Shown here in pieces: positions 18,726 through 32,299 of a stretch of DNA of 64,000 nucleotides. The stretch is from NCBI RefSeq assembly GCF_000725885.1, contig NZ_JODR01000008.1, positions 248,001 to 312,000 of the forward strand, written 5' to 3'. Numbering within the stretch: position 1 is the stretch's first letter; each line of letters begins with the position of its first letter. The notes below the pieces were generated by a model. The model had not been told where the DNA came from, did no database searches, and saw only the letters and a program-made list of their open reading frames with translations. The position numbers and the translations under genes are program-made. The stretch is from Streptomyces albus subsp. albus. Its GTDB lineage: Bacteria > Actinomycetota > Actinomycetes > Streptomycetales > Streptomycetaceae.

Positions 18726-20159
18726 GTGACCAGCACAGCCCAGCCGGCGACGCCCACGCGGCCCGGCCCCGGAGCGCACACGGCACCCCTGGGCCGTGTC
18801 GTCTTCATCACCGCGGCAGCCGCCATGGGCGGCTTCCTCTTCGGCTACGACAGCTCAGTGATCAACGGAGCGGTGGAGGCGGTCCGGGGCCGCTTCGACG
18901 TCGGTTCGGCGGTGCTCGCGCAGGTCATCGCCGCCGCACTCATCGGCAGTGCCATCGGCGCCGCGATCGCCGGCCGGATAGCCGACCGCATCGGCCGCAT
19001 ACCCGTCATGCGGCTCGCCGCCGTGCTGTTCACCATCAGCGCCATCGGCTCGGCGCTTCCCTTCGCCCTGTGGGACCTGGCCCTCTGGCGCGTCCTGGGC
19101 GGCATCGCCATCGGTATGGCGTCGGTGATCGGCCCGGCCTACATCGCCGAGGTGTCCCCGCCCGCCTACCGCGGCCGGCTCGCCTCGTTCCAGCAGGGCG
19201 CCATCGTGCTGGGCATCGCCGTCTCGCAGCTGGTCAACTGGGGCATCCTCAACCTGGCCGACGGCGAGCAGCGCGGCACCCTCGCCGGGCTGGAGGCCTG
19301 GCAGTGGATGCTCGGCATCATGGTGGTCCCCGCGATCGTCTACTTCCTGCTCTCCTTCACCATCCCCGAGTCGCCGCGCTTCTTGATCTCCGCGGGCCGC
19401 AAGAGCGAGGCCCGCCGGGTGCTGGCCGGGGTCGAGGGCGAGCACGCCGGCCTCGACCAGCGGATCGGCGAGATCGAGACGGCGATGCGCAGCGAGCACA
19501 AGTCCACCTTCAAGGACCTGCTCGGCGGCCGGCTCGGACTGCTGCCCATCGTGTGGATCGGCATCGGGCTGTCGGTCTTCCAGCAGCTCGTCGGCATCAA
19601 CGTCGTCTTCTACTACTCCTCGACGCTGTGGCAGTCGGTCGGCATCAACCCGGAGAGCTCGTTCTTCTACTCCTTCACGACCTCGATCGTGAACATCGTC
19701 GGCACGGTCATCGCGATGATCTTCGTCGACCGGATCGGCCGCAAGCCGCTCGCGCTGATCGGCTCGGTGGGCATGACGCTCTCGCTGGCCCTGGTCGCCT
19801 GGGCGTTCTCCTACAAGACCGGCTCCGGCGACAACGTCTCGCTGCCCGACACCCAGGGCGTGATCGCCCTGGTCGGCGCCCACACCTTCACCCTCTTCTT
19901 CGCCCTCTCCTGGGGCGTGGTCGTCTGGGTGCTGCTCGGTGAGATCTTCCCCAACAAGATCCGAGCCGCCGCCCTCGGTGTCGCCGCCAGTGCGCAGTGG
20001 ATCGCCAACTGGGCCATCACGGCCAGTTTCCCGAGCCTGTCGGAGTGGAACCTGTCGACGACGTACATCGTGTACACGGTCTTCGCCCTGCTCTCGATCC
20101 CGTTCATCCTCAAGTGGGTGCCGGAGACGAAGGGCAAGGCGTTGGAGGAGATGGGCTAA
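18726..20159 (+). CDS. glcP: Major facilitator glucose/sugar:H+ symporter GlcP
   Basis: 477 aa, 12 membrane segments, sugar porter family. Signatures: GGFLFGYDSSVINGA in helix 1, RIADRIGRIPVMR in loop 2-3, PESPRFLISAGRK after helix 6, SVFQQLVGINVVFYYSSTLW in helix 7, DRIGRKPLALIGS in loop 8-9 and PETKGKALEEMG at the C terminus. The sequence and position match the S. coelicolor glucose permease GlcP (recalled as SCO5578), which feeds glucose to glucose kinase for carbon repression. GTG start with AGGAGAAG upstream. An apparently single-gene unit. Confidence 0.88.
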   Translation: MTSTAQPATPTRPGPGAHTAPLGRVVFITAAAAMGGFLFGYDSSVINGAVEAVRGRFDVGSAVLAQVIAAALIGSAIGAAIAGRIADRIGRIPVMRLAAVLFTISAIGSALPFALWDLALWRVLGGIAIGMASVIGPAYIAEVSPPAYRGRLASFQQGAIVLGIAVSQLVNWGILNLADGEQRGTLAGLEAWQWMLGIMVVPAIVYFLLSFTIPESPRFLISAGRKSEARRVLAGVEGEHAGLDQRIGEIETAMRSEHKSTFKDLLGGRLGLLPIVWIGIGLSVFQQLVGINVVFYYSSTLWQSVGINPESSFFYSFTTSIVNIVGTVIAMIFVDRIGRKPLALIGSVGMTLSLALVAWAFSYKTGSGDNVSLPDTQGVIALVGAHTFTLFFALSWGVVVWVLLGEIFPNKIRAAALGVAASAQWIANWAITASFPSLSEWNLSTTYIVYTVFALLSIPFILKWVPETKGKALEEMG

Positions 20160-20185
20160 GCCCCCGCCGCCCACTCCTCGCACGG

Positions 20186-20222
20186 CGCTGCCCCGGCCCC
20201 CTCGCCAGGAGCCGGGGCAGCG
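20186..20222. terminator. Bidirectional terminator between glcP and oxidoreductase
   Basis: Perfect 12-bp stem (20186-20197 with 20211-20222) and 13-base loop between two convergent stop codons. Confidence 0.7.
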
Positions 20223-20237
20223 GACTGTCCGGCGCCC

Positions 20238-21257
20238 TCAGCCGTCCTCCCCGGCCAGCCGGGGCAGCACCTCCTCGCCCAGCAGCCGCAGCGAACGCCA
20301 CCCCTCGTCGACGGGCAGCCCGCCGCACAGCGGGTGCAGCAGCAGTTGCCGGTCGTCAGCCGGCTGCCGCTCCACCATCGCCACGCACTCCTCGGGCGTC
20401 ATACAGCGGTAGACCCCCTGGGCGCGCAGCTCCTCCACCGTCCCCGCCCCGGTCGACATCAGCGAGTGCGCACCCGGCGGCTGCCAGGAGGCGTACCGGC
20501 GGGCCTCGTACAGGAAGTACTCGCCCAGCTCCGCCCAGGCCCGGTCCACGTCATGCGTCAGATGGACGGTGGGCAGCTCGGGCGGGGGCATCAGACACAG
20601 CGGGTCGCGGCCCGCCTCGGCGCAGCGCTCCTCGTAGTAGCGCGCCAGCTCGGGCAGGTGCGCCGGCAGGAACAGCGGCAGCCCCAGACGCGCCGCACGC
20701 CGGGCCGTCGGCCGGGCCGCGCCGCCGACGAACAGCGGCGGATGGGGGCGGGTGTGCGGGCGCGGCGTCACCCGCACCGTCCGCCCGCGGTAGGTGAACG
20801 GCTCGCCCGTCCAGGCCGCCAGCAGCGTTTCGAGCGTCTCGTCCTGGAGCCGGCCGCGGGATGCGAAGTCCGCTCCGAAAGCCGCGTACTCCTCCGGCCG
20901 GTAGCCGAGGCCCGCCACCGTCACCAGCCGGCCGCCGCTGACCAGGTCGAGCACCGCGATCTCCTCCGCCAGCCGCAGCGGGTCGTACAGCGGCGCCAGG
21001 ACCGCGCAGGCCGTCACCAGGGCCGTCCGCGTACGGCCGAGGAAGGCACCCGCGAGGGCCAGCGGGGCGGGCAGCCAGCCGTCCGGCGAGCCGTGGTGCT
21101 CCTCCACGATGAGAGAGGTCACACCCTTCTCGTCGGCGTAGGCCGCCATCTCCAGCGCGGCCCGGTACCGGTCACCCGGCTGTTCCGGGACCGGCGGCGG
21201 TCCCGAACCCGGCTGTGGGTGCACAAGGTTGAAGCGGACGGACGTCGTCACTCTCAC
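20238..21257 (-). CDS. Luciferase-like (LLM class) flavin-dependent oxidoreductase
   Basis: 339 aa TIM-barrel monooxygenase-like protein that would use reduced FMN or F420. Diagnostic segments: SLIVEEHHGSPDGWLPAPLA near the N terminus, YDPLRLAEEIAVLDLVSGGR, and ETLEALL-type helix followed by PPLFVGGAA. Substrate cannot be told from sequence. The GTG at 21257 is chosen because GGAAGGGG lies 7 bases upstream; GTG 21251 is an alternative. Divergent from ftsY with about 100 bases between. The family is abundant in streptomycetes and the specific role of this member is unknown. Confidence 0.83.
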   Translation of the reverse strand: MRVTTSVRFNLVHPQPGSGPPPVPEQPGDRYRAALEMAAYADEKGVTSLIVEEHHGSPDGWLPAPLALAGAFLGRTRTALVTACAVLAPLYDPLRLAEEIAVLDLVSGGRLVTVAGLGYRPEEYAAFGADFASRGRLQDETLETLLAAWTGEPFTYRGRTVRVTPRPHTRPHPPLFVGGAARPTARRAARLGLPLFLPAHLPELARYYEERCAEAGRDPLCLMPPPELPTVHLTHDVDRAWAELGEYFLYEARRYASWQPPGAHSLMSTGAGTVEELRAQGVYRCMTPEECVAMVERQPADDRQLLLHPLCGGLPVDEGWRSLRLLGEEVLPRLAGEDG

Positions 21258-21361
21258 GCGGTGACCCCTTCCCCACGGCACGGCGGGGGTGGACCGTAGC
21301 CCAGCGCGCGCGAAGAGGGAATGGCCGGGAAGCGTTGACGGTGGCGGATACTGGACCCGCT

Positions 21362-22606
21362 ATGGAAATCGTCATCCTTGTCGTAGTCATCGCTGTGATC
21401 GCGCTCGCCGCGATCAGCGGGCTCGTGGTCACGGGACGCCGCAAGAAGACGGCACCGCCACAGGAGCCCCGCACCCCCGAGAGCACCACCGAGGCACCCG
21501 CCCGCACGGCCGAACCGAAGGTCGGGGAGGAGACCGAGGCCCCGCCGGAGGGCGGGCGCCGCACCATCGAGGAGGTCGGCCTCCCCGAGGCCGAGAAGAC
21601 CGAGGCCGAGGCGGAGGCCCCGGCCACCCCCGAGGCGGCCGAAGCGCCGCCCGAGGTGGAGACCCCCGCACCGGCGGCCGGCCGCCTCGTGCGGCTGCGC
21701 GCACGTCTGTCCCGCTCCCAGAACTCCCTCGGCAAGGGCCTGCTGACCCTGCTGTCCCGGGAACACCTGGACGAGGACACCTGGGAAGAGGTCGAGGACA
21801 CCCTGCTGACCGCCGATGTCGGCGTCGGCCCCACCCAGGAACTGGTCGAGCGCCTCCGGGAGCGCGTCCGGGTGCTGGGCACCCGCACCCCCGAGGAGCT
21901 GCGCACGCTGCTGCGCGAGGAGCTGCTCCAGCTCGTCGGCCCGGACATGGACCGCACCGTGCACACCGAGACGCAGGGCGCCGAGGACCGTCCCGGTGTC
22001 GTCCTGGTCGTCGGCGTCAACGGCACCGGCAAGACCACCACCACCGGAAAGCTCGCCCGTGTCCTGGTGGCCGACGGCAAGTCGGTGGTGCTGGGCGCCG
22101 CCGACACCTTCCGCGCCGCCGCCGCGGACCAGCTGGAGACCTGGGGCACGCGTGTGGGTGCCCGTACCGTGCGCGGCCCCGAGGGCGGCGACCCGGCCTC
22201 CGTCGCGTTCGACGCCGTCAAGCAGGGCACCGAGGCCGGTGCCGACGTGGTGCTCGTCGACACCGCCGGACGTCTGCACACCAAGACCGGGCTCATGGAC
22301 GAGCTGGGCAAGGTCAAGCGTGTGGTGGAGAAGCAGGGCCCGGTCGACGAGGTGCTGCTGGTGCTGGACGCCACCACCGGGCAGAACGGTCTGGTCCAGG
22401 CCCGGGTCTTCGCCGAGGTCGTGGACATCACCGGCATCGTGCTGACCAAGCTGGACGGCACCGCCAAGGGCGGCATCGTCGTCGCGGTCCAGCGCGAGCT
22501 GGGCGTCCCCGTCAAGCTGGTCGGCCTGGGCGAGGGCGCCGACGACCTGGCACCCTTCGAGCCCGAGGCGTTCGTGGACGCGCTGGTGGAGCCCGGCGCG
22601 GAATGA
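21362..22606 (+). CDS. ftsY: Signal recognition particle receptor FtsY
   Basis: Membrane docking GTPase for SRP-bound ribosomes; partner of Ffh, encoded 8 kb downstream. 414 aa. One N-terminal membrane segment (about residues 3-23), then an acidic Glu/Pro/Ala-rich A domain to residue 100, then the NG domain: GVNGTGKTTTTGKLA (G1), DTFRAAAADQLE, DTAGRLHTK (G3), TKLDGTAKGG (G4) and GLGEGADDLAPF at the C terminus. The true transmembrane start distinguishes actinobacterial FtsY from the soluble E. coli form. Confidence 0.96.
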   Translation: MEIVILVVVIAVIALAAISGLVVTGRRKKTAPPQEPRTPESTTEAPARTAEPKVGEETEAPPEGGRRTIEEVGLPEAEKTEAEAEAPATPEAAEAPPEVETPAPAAGRLVRLRARLSRSQNSLGKGLLTLLSREHLDEDTWEEVEDTLLTADVGVGPTQELVERLRERVRVLGTRTPEELRTLLREELLQLVGPDMDRTVHTETQGAEDRPGVVLVVGVNGTGKTTTTGKLARVLVADGKSVVLGAADTFRAAAADQLETWGTRVGARTVRGPEGGDPASVAFDAVKQGTEAGADVVLVDTAGRLHTKTGLMDELGKVKRVVEKQGPVDEVLLVLDATTGQNGLVQARVFAEVVDITGIVLTKLDGTAKGGIVVAVQRELGVPVKLVGLGEGADDLAPFEPEAFVDALVEPGAE

Positions 22607-22634
22607 CCCGGACCCGACGGTCGCCCCGAACGGC

Positions 22635-22671
22635 GTCAGGGGGTGCGAGGCTGGGCCTCGCACCCCCTGAC
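22635..22671. terminator. Bidirectional terminator after ftsY
   Basis: Perfect 17-bp stem (22635-22651 with 22655-22671) with a 3-base loop between convergent ftsY and the Prim-Pol-like gene. One of the two longest perfect hairpins in the window. Confidence 0.85.
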
Positions 22672-22682
22672 CCGTTGTGGGG

Positions 22683-23432
22683 CTAGGAGTTGTCTTCCGC
22701 ATCCTTCGCCACCGCGTCGTCGCCCGCGGCGCGGGGCCGCGCGAGAGCCGACCGGTGACAGACATAGGCGAGGGTGCCCAGCAGCAGCCGGGCCTGCGGC
22801 GGGCGGCCCGCCGTCTCCAGCGTGGGCGGGCGCAGCCAGTGCACCGCGCCCAGTCCGGCCAGGTCCGAGGGGGGCGCGGTGATGTGCTCGCCCTCGCCCC
22901 GGCCGCGCAGATCGAGGTCGGCGTCGTCCCAGCCCATGCGGTACAGCAGCTCGGGCAGCTCGGCGGCGGCACCCGGCGCGACCAGGAACCAGGCCCGTCC
23001 GTGCGGGGTCTCCGCGACCGGGCCCAGCGGCACCCCCATGCGCTCCAGCCGCACCAGCGCGCAGCGGCCGGCGCACCCGGCGACCTCCAGCACGTCGAAG
23101 GCGCGGCCGGTGGGCAGCAGCATCGCGGCCCCCGGCACCTGCGCCCAGGCGCGGGTGGCCTCGTCCAGCGTCGCGCCGGCCGACACCTCCAGCGTGGCGT
23201 CGAGGGGGTGGTCACCGGGGGCGGGGCAGGCACCGGCACCGCAGGAGCAGGTGACGCGTGTGCCGGAGCGGACCGCGCGGGCGCCGGGCACGACGTCCCA
23301 GCCCCACAGGCTCGTGTACTCCGCGACGGTGGTGCACACCTGGGCGTGTTCGCGTCTGCGCGCCCCGGGCCGCAGGTCCCGGATCTCGCGGATGCCGCTG
23401 AGACCGCTGATGGCGCCGATCGTGAAGCCCAT
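22683..23432 (-). CDS. Prim-Pol (AEP primase-polymerase) domain protein, probably catalytically degenerate
   Basis: 249 aa. The layout resembles the N-terminal bifunctional primase/polymerase domain of phage and plasmid replication proteins: a cysteine/His-containing CSCGAGACPAPGDHPLD segment, an LPTGRAFDVLEVAG strand where active family members have the metal-binding DxD, a later TPHGRAWFLVAPG strand and a GEGEHITAPPSD segment. Here the DxD appears as FDVLEV, so metal binding is doubtful. No helicase part. Strong ribosome binding site GGAGGGAG. It lies back to back with nsdA. Fold assignment is moderate; catalytic function is questionable. Confidence 0.7.
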   Translation of the reverse strand: MGFTIGAISGLSGIREIRDLRPGARRREHAQVCTTVAEYTSLWGWDVVPGARAVRSGTRVTCSCGAGACPAPGDHPLDATLEVSAGATLDEATRAWAQVPGAAMLLPTGRAFDVLEVAGCAGRCALVRLERMGVPLGPVAETPHGRAWFLVAPGAAAELPELLYRMGWDDADLDLRGRGEGEHITAPPSDLAGLGAVHWLRPPTLETAGRPPQARLLLGTLAYVCHRSALARPRAAGDDAVAKDAEDNS

Positions 23433-23776
23433 GCTCCCTCCAACGGGTCCCGAAAGCTGATGGTTACGCGGATGTTGCGGACAGTGACGGCCGGAGGGCT
23501 GAGGAAGGCGGGATCGGGGTCGTTCGTCTCCGGGGTGGATGCCCACTGTCAAGTCAAGCGCCTGTGAGCGCTCCGATGTTCATTCGAAGGGGTGGCGAAT
23601 GGTGGCGATTCTGCAATTACACTCGTCTCGCTCGTGATCGTAGGATTACTGTCGGTGCACGCAGGGAGAGAGTGCGGCAGCGGACTATGCCTCAGGCATG
23701 GCGGGGTCGTGGACGCCGGCGGGGCGCGCGGGGGAGCGCGGACCGGCACCGGCCCGGCGCGGGTCGCCGAGGCGGG
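23433..23776 (+). other. Divergent promoter region between Prim-Pol-like gene and nsdA
   Basis: 344 bases without a gene. It holds the promoters for two divergent genes. The stretch 23590-23660 is AT-richer; TAGGAT at 23641-23646 with TTACAC 18 bases upstream (23617-23622) is a weak candidate promoter toward nsdA. The remainder is GC-rich and shows no clear operator. Confidence 0.35.
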
Positions 23777-25360
23777 ATGGGGGCGTTACCAGTGACTGAG
23801 CGAGGCCGGACGGGCAAGAGCCCGAACGAGCGGCTGGGCTCGTGGTTCGTGCGCAGTGGCTGGTCCAAGGGAGAACTGGCACGCCAGGTCAACCGGCGGG
23901 CACGCCAACTGGGCGCACACCACATCAGCACGGACACCTCCCGGGTGCGCCGCTGGCTCGACGGAGAACAGCCTCGCGAACCGATCCCCCGCATCCTCTC
24001 CGATCTGTTCTCCGAACGCTTCGGCTGCGTCGTGGCCGTCGAGGACCTGGGCCTGCGGCCCGCACGGCGGTCCCCCGCCTCCTCCGGCGTCGACCTGCCC
24101 TGGGCCGGCCCCCAGACCGTCGCCCTGATCAGCGACTTCACCCGCAGCGACCTGATGCTGGCCCGCCGCGGCTTCCTCGGCAACTCGCTGGCCATGTCCG
24201 CCGGGCCCGCACTGATCGAACCCATGCAGCGCTGGCTGGTCCCCGGCACCCCGCAGGAGGCGGCCCTCCCCGCCGCCCGCGCCCACCGCCCCAGGACCGG
24301 CCCCGGACCCTCCCAGCCGGCCGAGCCCACCCGCACGGGCGCGGGCACGGCGGTCACCGTGGCCGCGACCGGCACCCGGCGCGGGGCGCCGCTGTCCCCG
24401 CCCGAACTCGAACTGCTGGAACAGACCACCCAGATGTTCCGCGTCTGGGACGCCCAGTGCGGGGGAGGACTGCGCCGCAAAGCCGTCGTCGGACAGCTCC
24501 ACGAGGTCACCGACCTGCTCCAGGAATCCCACGCCGAACCGGTCCGGCGCCGCCTCTTCCGCGTCACCGCCGAACTGTGCGAACTGGCCGGCTGGATGAG
24601 CTACGACATCGGCCTCCAGCCCACCGCCCAGAAGTACTTCGTGCTCGCCCTCCACGCCGCCAAGGAAGCCGGCGACCGGCCCCTGGGCTCCTACGTCCTG
24701 AGCAAGATGGCCCGCCAGATGATCCACCTGGGCCGCCCCGAGGACGCCCTGGAGCTCATCCACCTCGCCCAGTACGGCAGCCGCGAGGGCTCCACCCCCC
24801 GCACCCAGGCCATGCTCCACGCCGTGGAGGCCCGCGCCTACGCCAACATGGGGCATCCCGGCAAGTGCAAGCGCGCCGTGCGGATGGCCGAGGAGACCTT
24901 CTCCGACATCGGCCGCGCCGACCCCGACCCCGACTGGATCCGCTTCTTCTCCGAGGCCGAACTGTGCGCGGAGAACGCCCACTCCTACCGGGACCTCGCC
25001 TACTCCTCCGGCCGCAGCCCGACCTACGCCTCCCTGGCCCGGCCGCCGATGGAACGCGCCGTGGACCTCTTCGGCCGCGAGGCCGAGGAGAACGAGGGCG
25101 GCGGCCACCGCCGCAGCTACGCGCTCAACCTGATCGGCATGGCCAGCGTGCACCTGCTCCAGAAGGAGCCCGAGGGCTGCGTGGCGCGCGTCAGCGAAGC
25201 CCTCGGCCTGGCCAAGCGGCTGCGCTCCGAGCGGGTCAACAACCGGCTGCGCCGCACCGCGGCCGGAGCGGTCAGCGAATTCGGCGGGGTCGCCGACGTC
25301 GTGGACCTGAGCGAACGGCTCCGCGCCGAACTCCCGGCAAGCGAGGCGGCGGCCGGGTGA
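23777..25360 (+). CDS. nsdA: NsdA, negative regulator of sporulation and antibiotic production
   Basis: 527 aa. The N terminus (NERLGSWFVRSGWSKGELAR, then STDTSRVRRWLDGEQPREP) resembles a divergent helix-turn-helix, followed by ARRGFLGNSLAMSAGPALIEP and a TPR-like helical C-terminal half (QPTAQKYFVLALHAAKEAGD, GRPEDALELIHLAQYGSR, RAYANMGHPGKCKRAVRMAE). The match to S. coelicolor NsdA (recalled as SCO5582), whose loss raises sporulation and antibiotic yield, is close. The region around residue 165-205 is a variable Pro/Thr linker. Start uncertain: ATG 23777 or GTG 23792; the latter has GGGGG 7 bases upstream. Confidence 0.88.
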   Translation: MGALPVTERGRTGKSPNERLGSWFVRSGWSKGELARQVNRRARQLGAHHISTDTSRVRRWLDGEQPREPIPRILSDLFSERFGCVVAVEDLGLRPARRSPASSGVDLPWAGPQTVALISDFTRSDLMLARRGFLGNSLAMSAGPALIEPMQRWLVPGTPQEAALPAARAHRPRTGPGPSQPAEPTRTGAGTAVTVAATGTRRGAPLSPPELELLEQTTQMFRVWDAQCGGGLRRKAVVGQLHEVTDLLQESHAEPVRRRLFRVTAELCELAGWMSYDIGLQPTAQKYFVLALHAAKEAGDRPLGSYVLSKMARQMIHLGRPEDALELIHLAQYGSREGSTPRTQAMLHAVEARAYANMGHPGKCKRAVRMAEETFSDIGRADPDPDWIRFFSEAELCAENAHSYRDLAYSSGRSPTYASLARPPMERAVDLFGREAEENEGGGHRRSYALNLIGMASVHLLQKEPEGCVARVSEALGLAKRLRSERVNNRLRRTAAGAVSEFGGVADVVDLSERLRAELPASEAAAG

Positions 25361-25377
25361 CGCCCCGCTGAAGGCGT

Positions 25378-25397
25378 CGCCCGGGCGTTTCCGGGCG
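25378..25397 (+). terminator. Hairpin after nsdA
   Basis: Seven-base-pair stem CGCCCGG / CCGGGCG with a 6-base loop, 17 bases after the stop. The unit GGCGTCGCCCGGG is present twice here, so alternative foldings are possible. Confidence 0.4.
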
Positions 25398-25572
25398 TCG
25401 CCCGGGGCGTGGCGGGCGAACGGTGCTCCCCGTCCGGGCAACCGGTCGTCGCCCACGGCGCCCGCGCCGGCAGCCGCGATCCCGCCCCGACCCGCGTACG
25501 GGGCGGATCGTGGTGCCGCCGGGATGGGGCGGGGACGGCGCTTCATCTCCTCGTAACACCGGGCGGCGGGTT

Positions 25573-29955
<4,383 letters not shown>

Positions 29956-30098
29956 CCCGGCCCAGCCGGTGGCCGGGGCGCGGGGCGCAGCACGTCGGCG
30001 TGGGCCGCAACCGGGACAGGCGGGGTGGCCCCGCCGGCAGGGCGGCTACCCTTGGCAGGGATTGACTCCGCCAACCGACCCGAGGACCGACGAGCGCT

Positions 30099-31667
30099 GT
30101 GTTCGACACCCTTTCCGACCGCCTGAGTGCGACGTTCAAGAACCTCCGGGGCAAAGGGCGCCTCAGTGAGGCGGACATCGACGCCACCGCGCGCGAGATC
30201 CGCATCGCCCTGCTCGAGGCGGACGTCGCCCTGCCCGTGGTCCGCGCCTTCATCAAGCAGGTCAAGGAGCGCGCCCTGGGGGCCGAGGTCTCCCAGGCGC
30301 TGAACCCGGCCCAGCAGGTCATCAAGATCGTCAACGAGGAACTGATCAGCATCCTCGGCGGCGAGACCCGGCGCCTGCGGTTCGCCAAGAACCCGCCCAC
30401 CGTCATCATGCTGGCCGGCCTCCAGGGCGCCGGTAAGACGACGCTGGCCGGAAAGCTGGGCCGCTGGCTCAAGCAGCAGGGGCACGCCCCCATGCTGGTC
30501 GCCGCGGACCTCCAGCGTCCCAACGCGGTCAACCAGCTCTCGGTCGTCGCGGAGCGGGCCGGTGTGGCGGTCTACGCCCCCGAGCCCGGCAACGGCGTCG
30601 GCGATCCGGTGAAGGTCGCCGAGGACTCGATCGTCTACGCGCGCGACAAGCAGCACGACGTGGTGATCGTCGACACCGCCGGCCGGCTGGGCATCGACCA
30701 GGAACTGATGCAGCAGGCCGCCGACATCCGGGACGCGGTCAGCCCCGACGAGGTCCTCTTCGTCGTGGACGCCATGATCGGTCAGGACGCGGTCACCACG
30801 GCGGAGGCCTTCCAGGAGGGCGTCGGCTTCGACGGCGTGGTGCTCTCCAAGCTCGACGGTGACGCGCGCGGTGGTGCGGCCCTCTCGGTCGCGCAGGTCA
30901 CCGGCAAGCAGATCATGTTCGCCTCCAACGGCGAGAAGCTGGACGACTTCGACGCGTTCCACCCGGACCGCATGGCGTCCCGCATCCTCGGCATGGGCGA
31001 CGTGCTCACGCTGATCGAGAAGGCGGAGCAGACCTTCAGCCGGCAAGAGGCCGAGAAGATGGCCGCCAAGCTGGCGAAGGGCCCCAAGGAGTTCACGCTC
31101 GACGACTTCCTGGCCCAGATGGAGCAGGTCCGCAAGATGGGCTCGCTCTCCAAGCTGCTCGGCATGATGCCGGGCATGGGCCAGATGAAGGAGCAGATCA
31201 ACAACCTGGACGAGCGCGAGGTCGACCGTACCGCGGCGATCATCAAGTCGATGACGCCGCAGGAGCGCGCCGAGCCGACCATCATCAACGGCTCGCGCCG
31301 GGCCCGGATCGCGCGAGGCTCCGGTGTGGACGTCAGCGCCGTCAAGAACCTGGTGGAGCGCTTCTTCGAGGCCCGCAAGATGATGTCCCGCATGGCCCAG
31401 GGCGGCGGTATGCCCGGCATGCCGGGGATGCCCGGGATGCCGGGGCTCCCCGGCGGCGGGGGCGGCAAGAAGAAGGGCAAGCAGAAGAAGGCCAAGGGCA
31501 AGCGCCAGTCGGGCAACCCGATGAAGCGCAAGCAGGAGGAGCAGGCCGCCGCCGAACGCCGGGCGCAGGCCGGCCAGGGCGGCGCGTTCGGCCTGCCGGG
31601 CGCGGGCCAGGACCCCGGGGACTTCGAACTCCCGCAGGAGTTCAAGGACATGCTGCCCCCGAAGTGA
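30099..31667 (+). CDS. ffh: Signal recognition particle protein Ffh
   Basis: GTPase that binds signal sequences and 4.5S RNA. 522 aa. N domain, then G domain with GLQGAGKTTLAGKLG (G1), DLQRPNAVNQL, DTAGRLGIDQEL (G3) and SKLDGDARGG (G4), followed by the methionine-rich M domain (LLGMMPGMGQMKEQI; QERAEPTIINGSRRARIARGSG). The C terminus has a MPG repeat run, a lysine-rich patch and a Gln/Gly tail longer than in E. coli. GTG start. Partner of FtsY. A U-tailed terminator follows. Confidence 0.97.
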   Translation: MFDTLSDRLSATFKNLRGKGRLSEADIDATAREIRIALLEADVALPVVRAFIKQVKERALGAEVSQALNPAQQVIKIVNEELISILGGETRRLRFAKNPPTVIMLAGLQGAGKTTLAGKLGRWLKQQGHAPMLVAADLQRPNAVNQLSVVAERAGVAVYAPEPGNGVGDPVKVAEDSIVYARDKQHDVVIVDTAGRLGIDQELMQQAADIRDAVSPDEVLFVVDAMIGQDAVTTAEAFQEGVGFDGVVLSKLDGDARGGAALSVAQVTGKQIMFASNGEKLDDFDAFHPDRMASRILGMGDVLTLIEKAEQTFSRQEAEKMAAKLAKGPKEFTLDDFLAQMEQVRKMGSLSKLLGMMPGMGQMKEQINNLDEREVDRTAAIIKSMTPQERAEPTIINGSRRARIARGSGVDVSAVKNLVERFFEARKMMSRMAQGGGMPGMPGMPGMPGLPGGGGGKKKGKQKKAKGKRQSGNPMKRKQEEQAAAERRAQAGQGGAFGLPGAGQDPGDFELPQEFKDMLPPK

Positions 31668-31670
31668 CGG

Positions 31671-31715
31671 CACCGGCGGCGGGCGCCGCCGGCCGGTGAT
31701 GGCAGGGGCTTTTTT
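31671..31715 (+). terminator. ffh terminator with U-run
   Basis: GC-rich imperfect inverted repeat (31671-31698, CACCGG to CCGGTG outer arms) followed by GGGGC and six T residues at 31710-31715. A T-run is rare in this genome, so this is a credible intrinsic terminator. Confidence 0.7.
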
Positions 31716-32152
31716 CCGCTGGTCACGGTCCGTGCCTCCCGCGGCTTCCGGACCCTGCCGGCCCGGTGGGCTCGGCCTGTGGGTCTGTCGGCCTGTCGGC
31801 CCGCAGGGCTCGGGTCCGTCGGTCTGCCGGACCGCGGGGCTGGGGCCTGTCGGCCTGGCAGTCTGCCGGTGCCTGGCCTTGGCGGTCCGGTGCGTTCGGG
31901 CCTTGGGGGTCCGGTGGGTTCGGGACCTGCCGTGCTGCTCGTTGTGGCCTTCTGCATTGCTGTGGGGCTGGGCTCCGGGGTGTCCGGGCACGCCTGGGCT
32001 CGGTGACCGCCGGGCCGGGTCGTCCACGCCGACGGGCGGGGGCGCCCGCCGGGTGTCCTCGTACGGGTGACGGCTTCGTCGGCGCTGCTCGTCTTCAGGC
32101 CTCCGGGGCGGCGGGTCTCCTCTCCCCGGGCTCTTTCGGCTTCCTGACTCCT

Positions 32153-32211
32153 GGCCCTCCGGCCTTCTCGGCCCTCCGGCCTTCTCGGCCCTCCGGCCTT
32201 CTCGGCCCTCC
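32153..32211. repeat. 17-base tandem repeat, about 3.5 copies
   Basis: The unit GGCCCTCCGGCCTTCTC occurs three times without change at 32153, 32170 and 32187, then a partial copy begins at 32204. Intergenic. Confidence 0.9.
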
Positions 32212-32227
32212 GGGCCTTGCCCGGCCT

Positions 32228-32265
32228 CGGGGCACCCCCGCCCTCGCGAGGGCGGGGGTGCCCCG
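32228..32265. repeat. 38-base perfect palindrome (hairpin)
   Basis: Two 19-base arms meet with no spacer at 32246/32247. As RNA it would form a very stable hairpin with a small loop. It may be a terminator, but it lies more than 500 bases after ffh; the direct repeat CCCCGCGTGAGCCTGC occurs on its right side and again at 32316. Confidence 0.75.
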
Positions 32266-32299
32266 CGTGAGCCTGCGGCCCCGGGGGGCGCCCCCGGCC

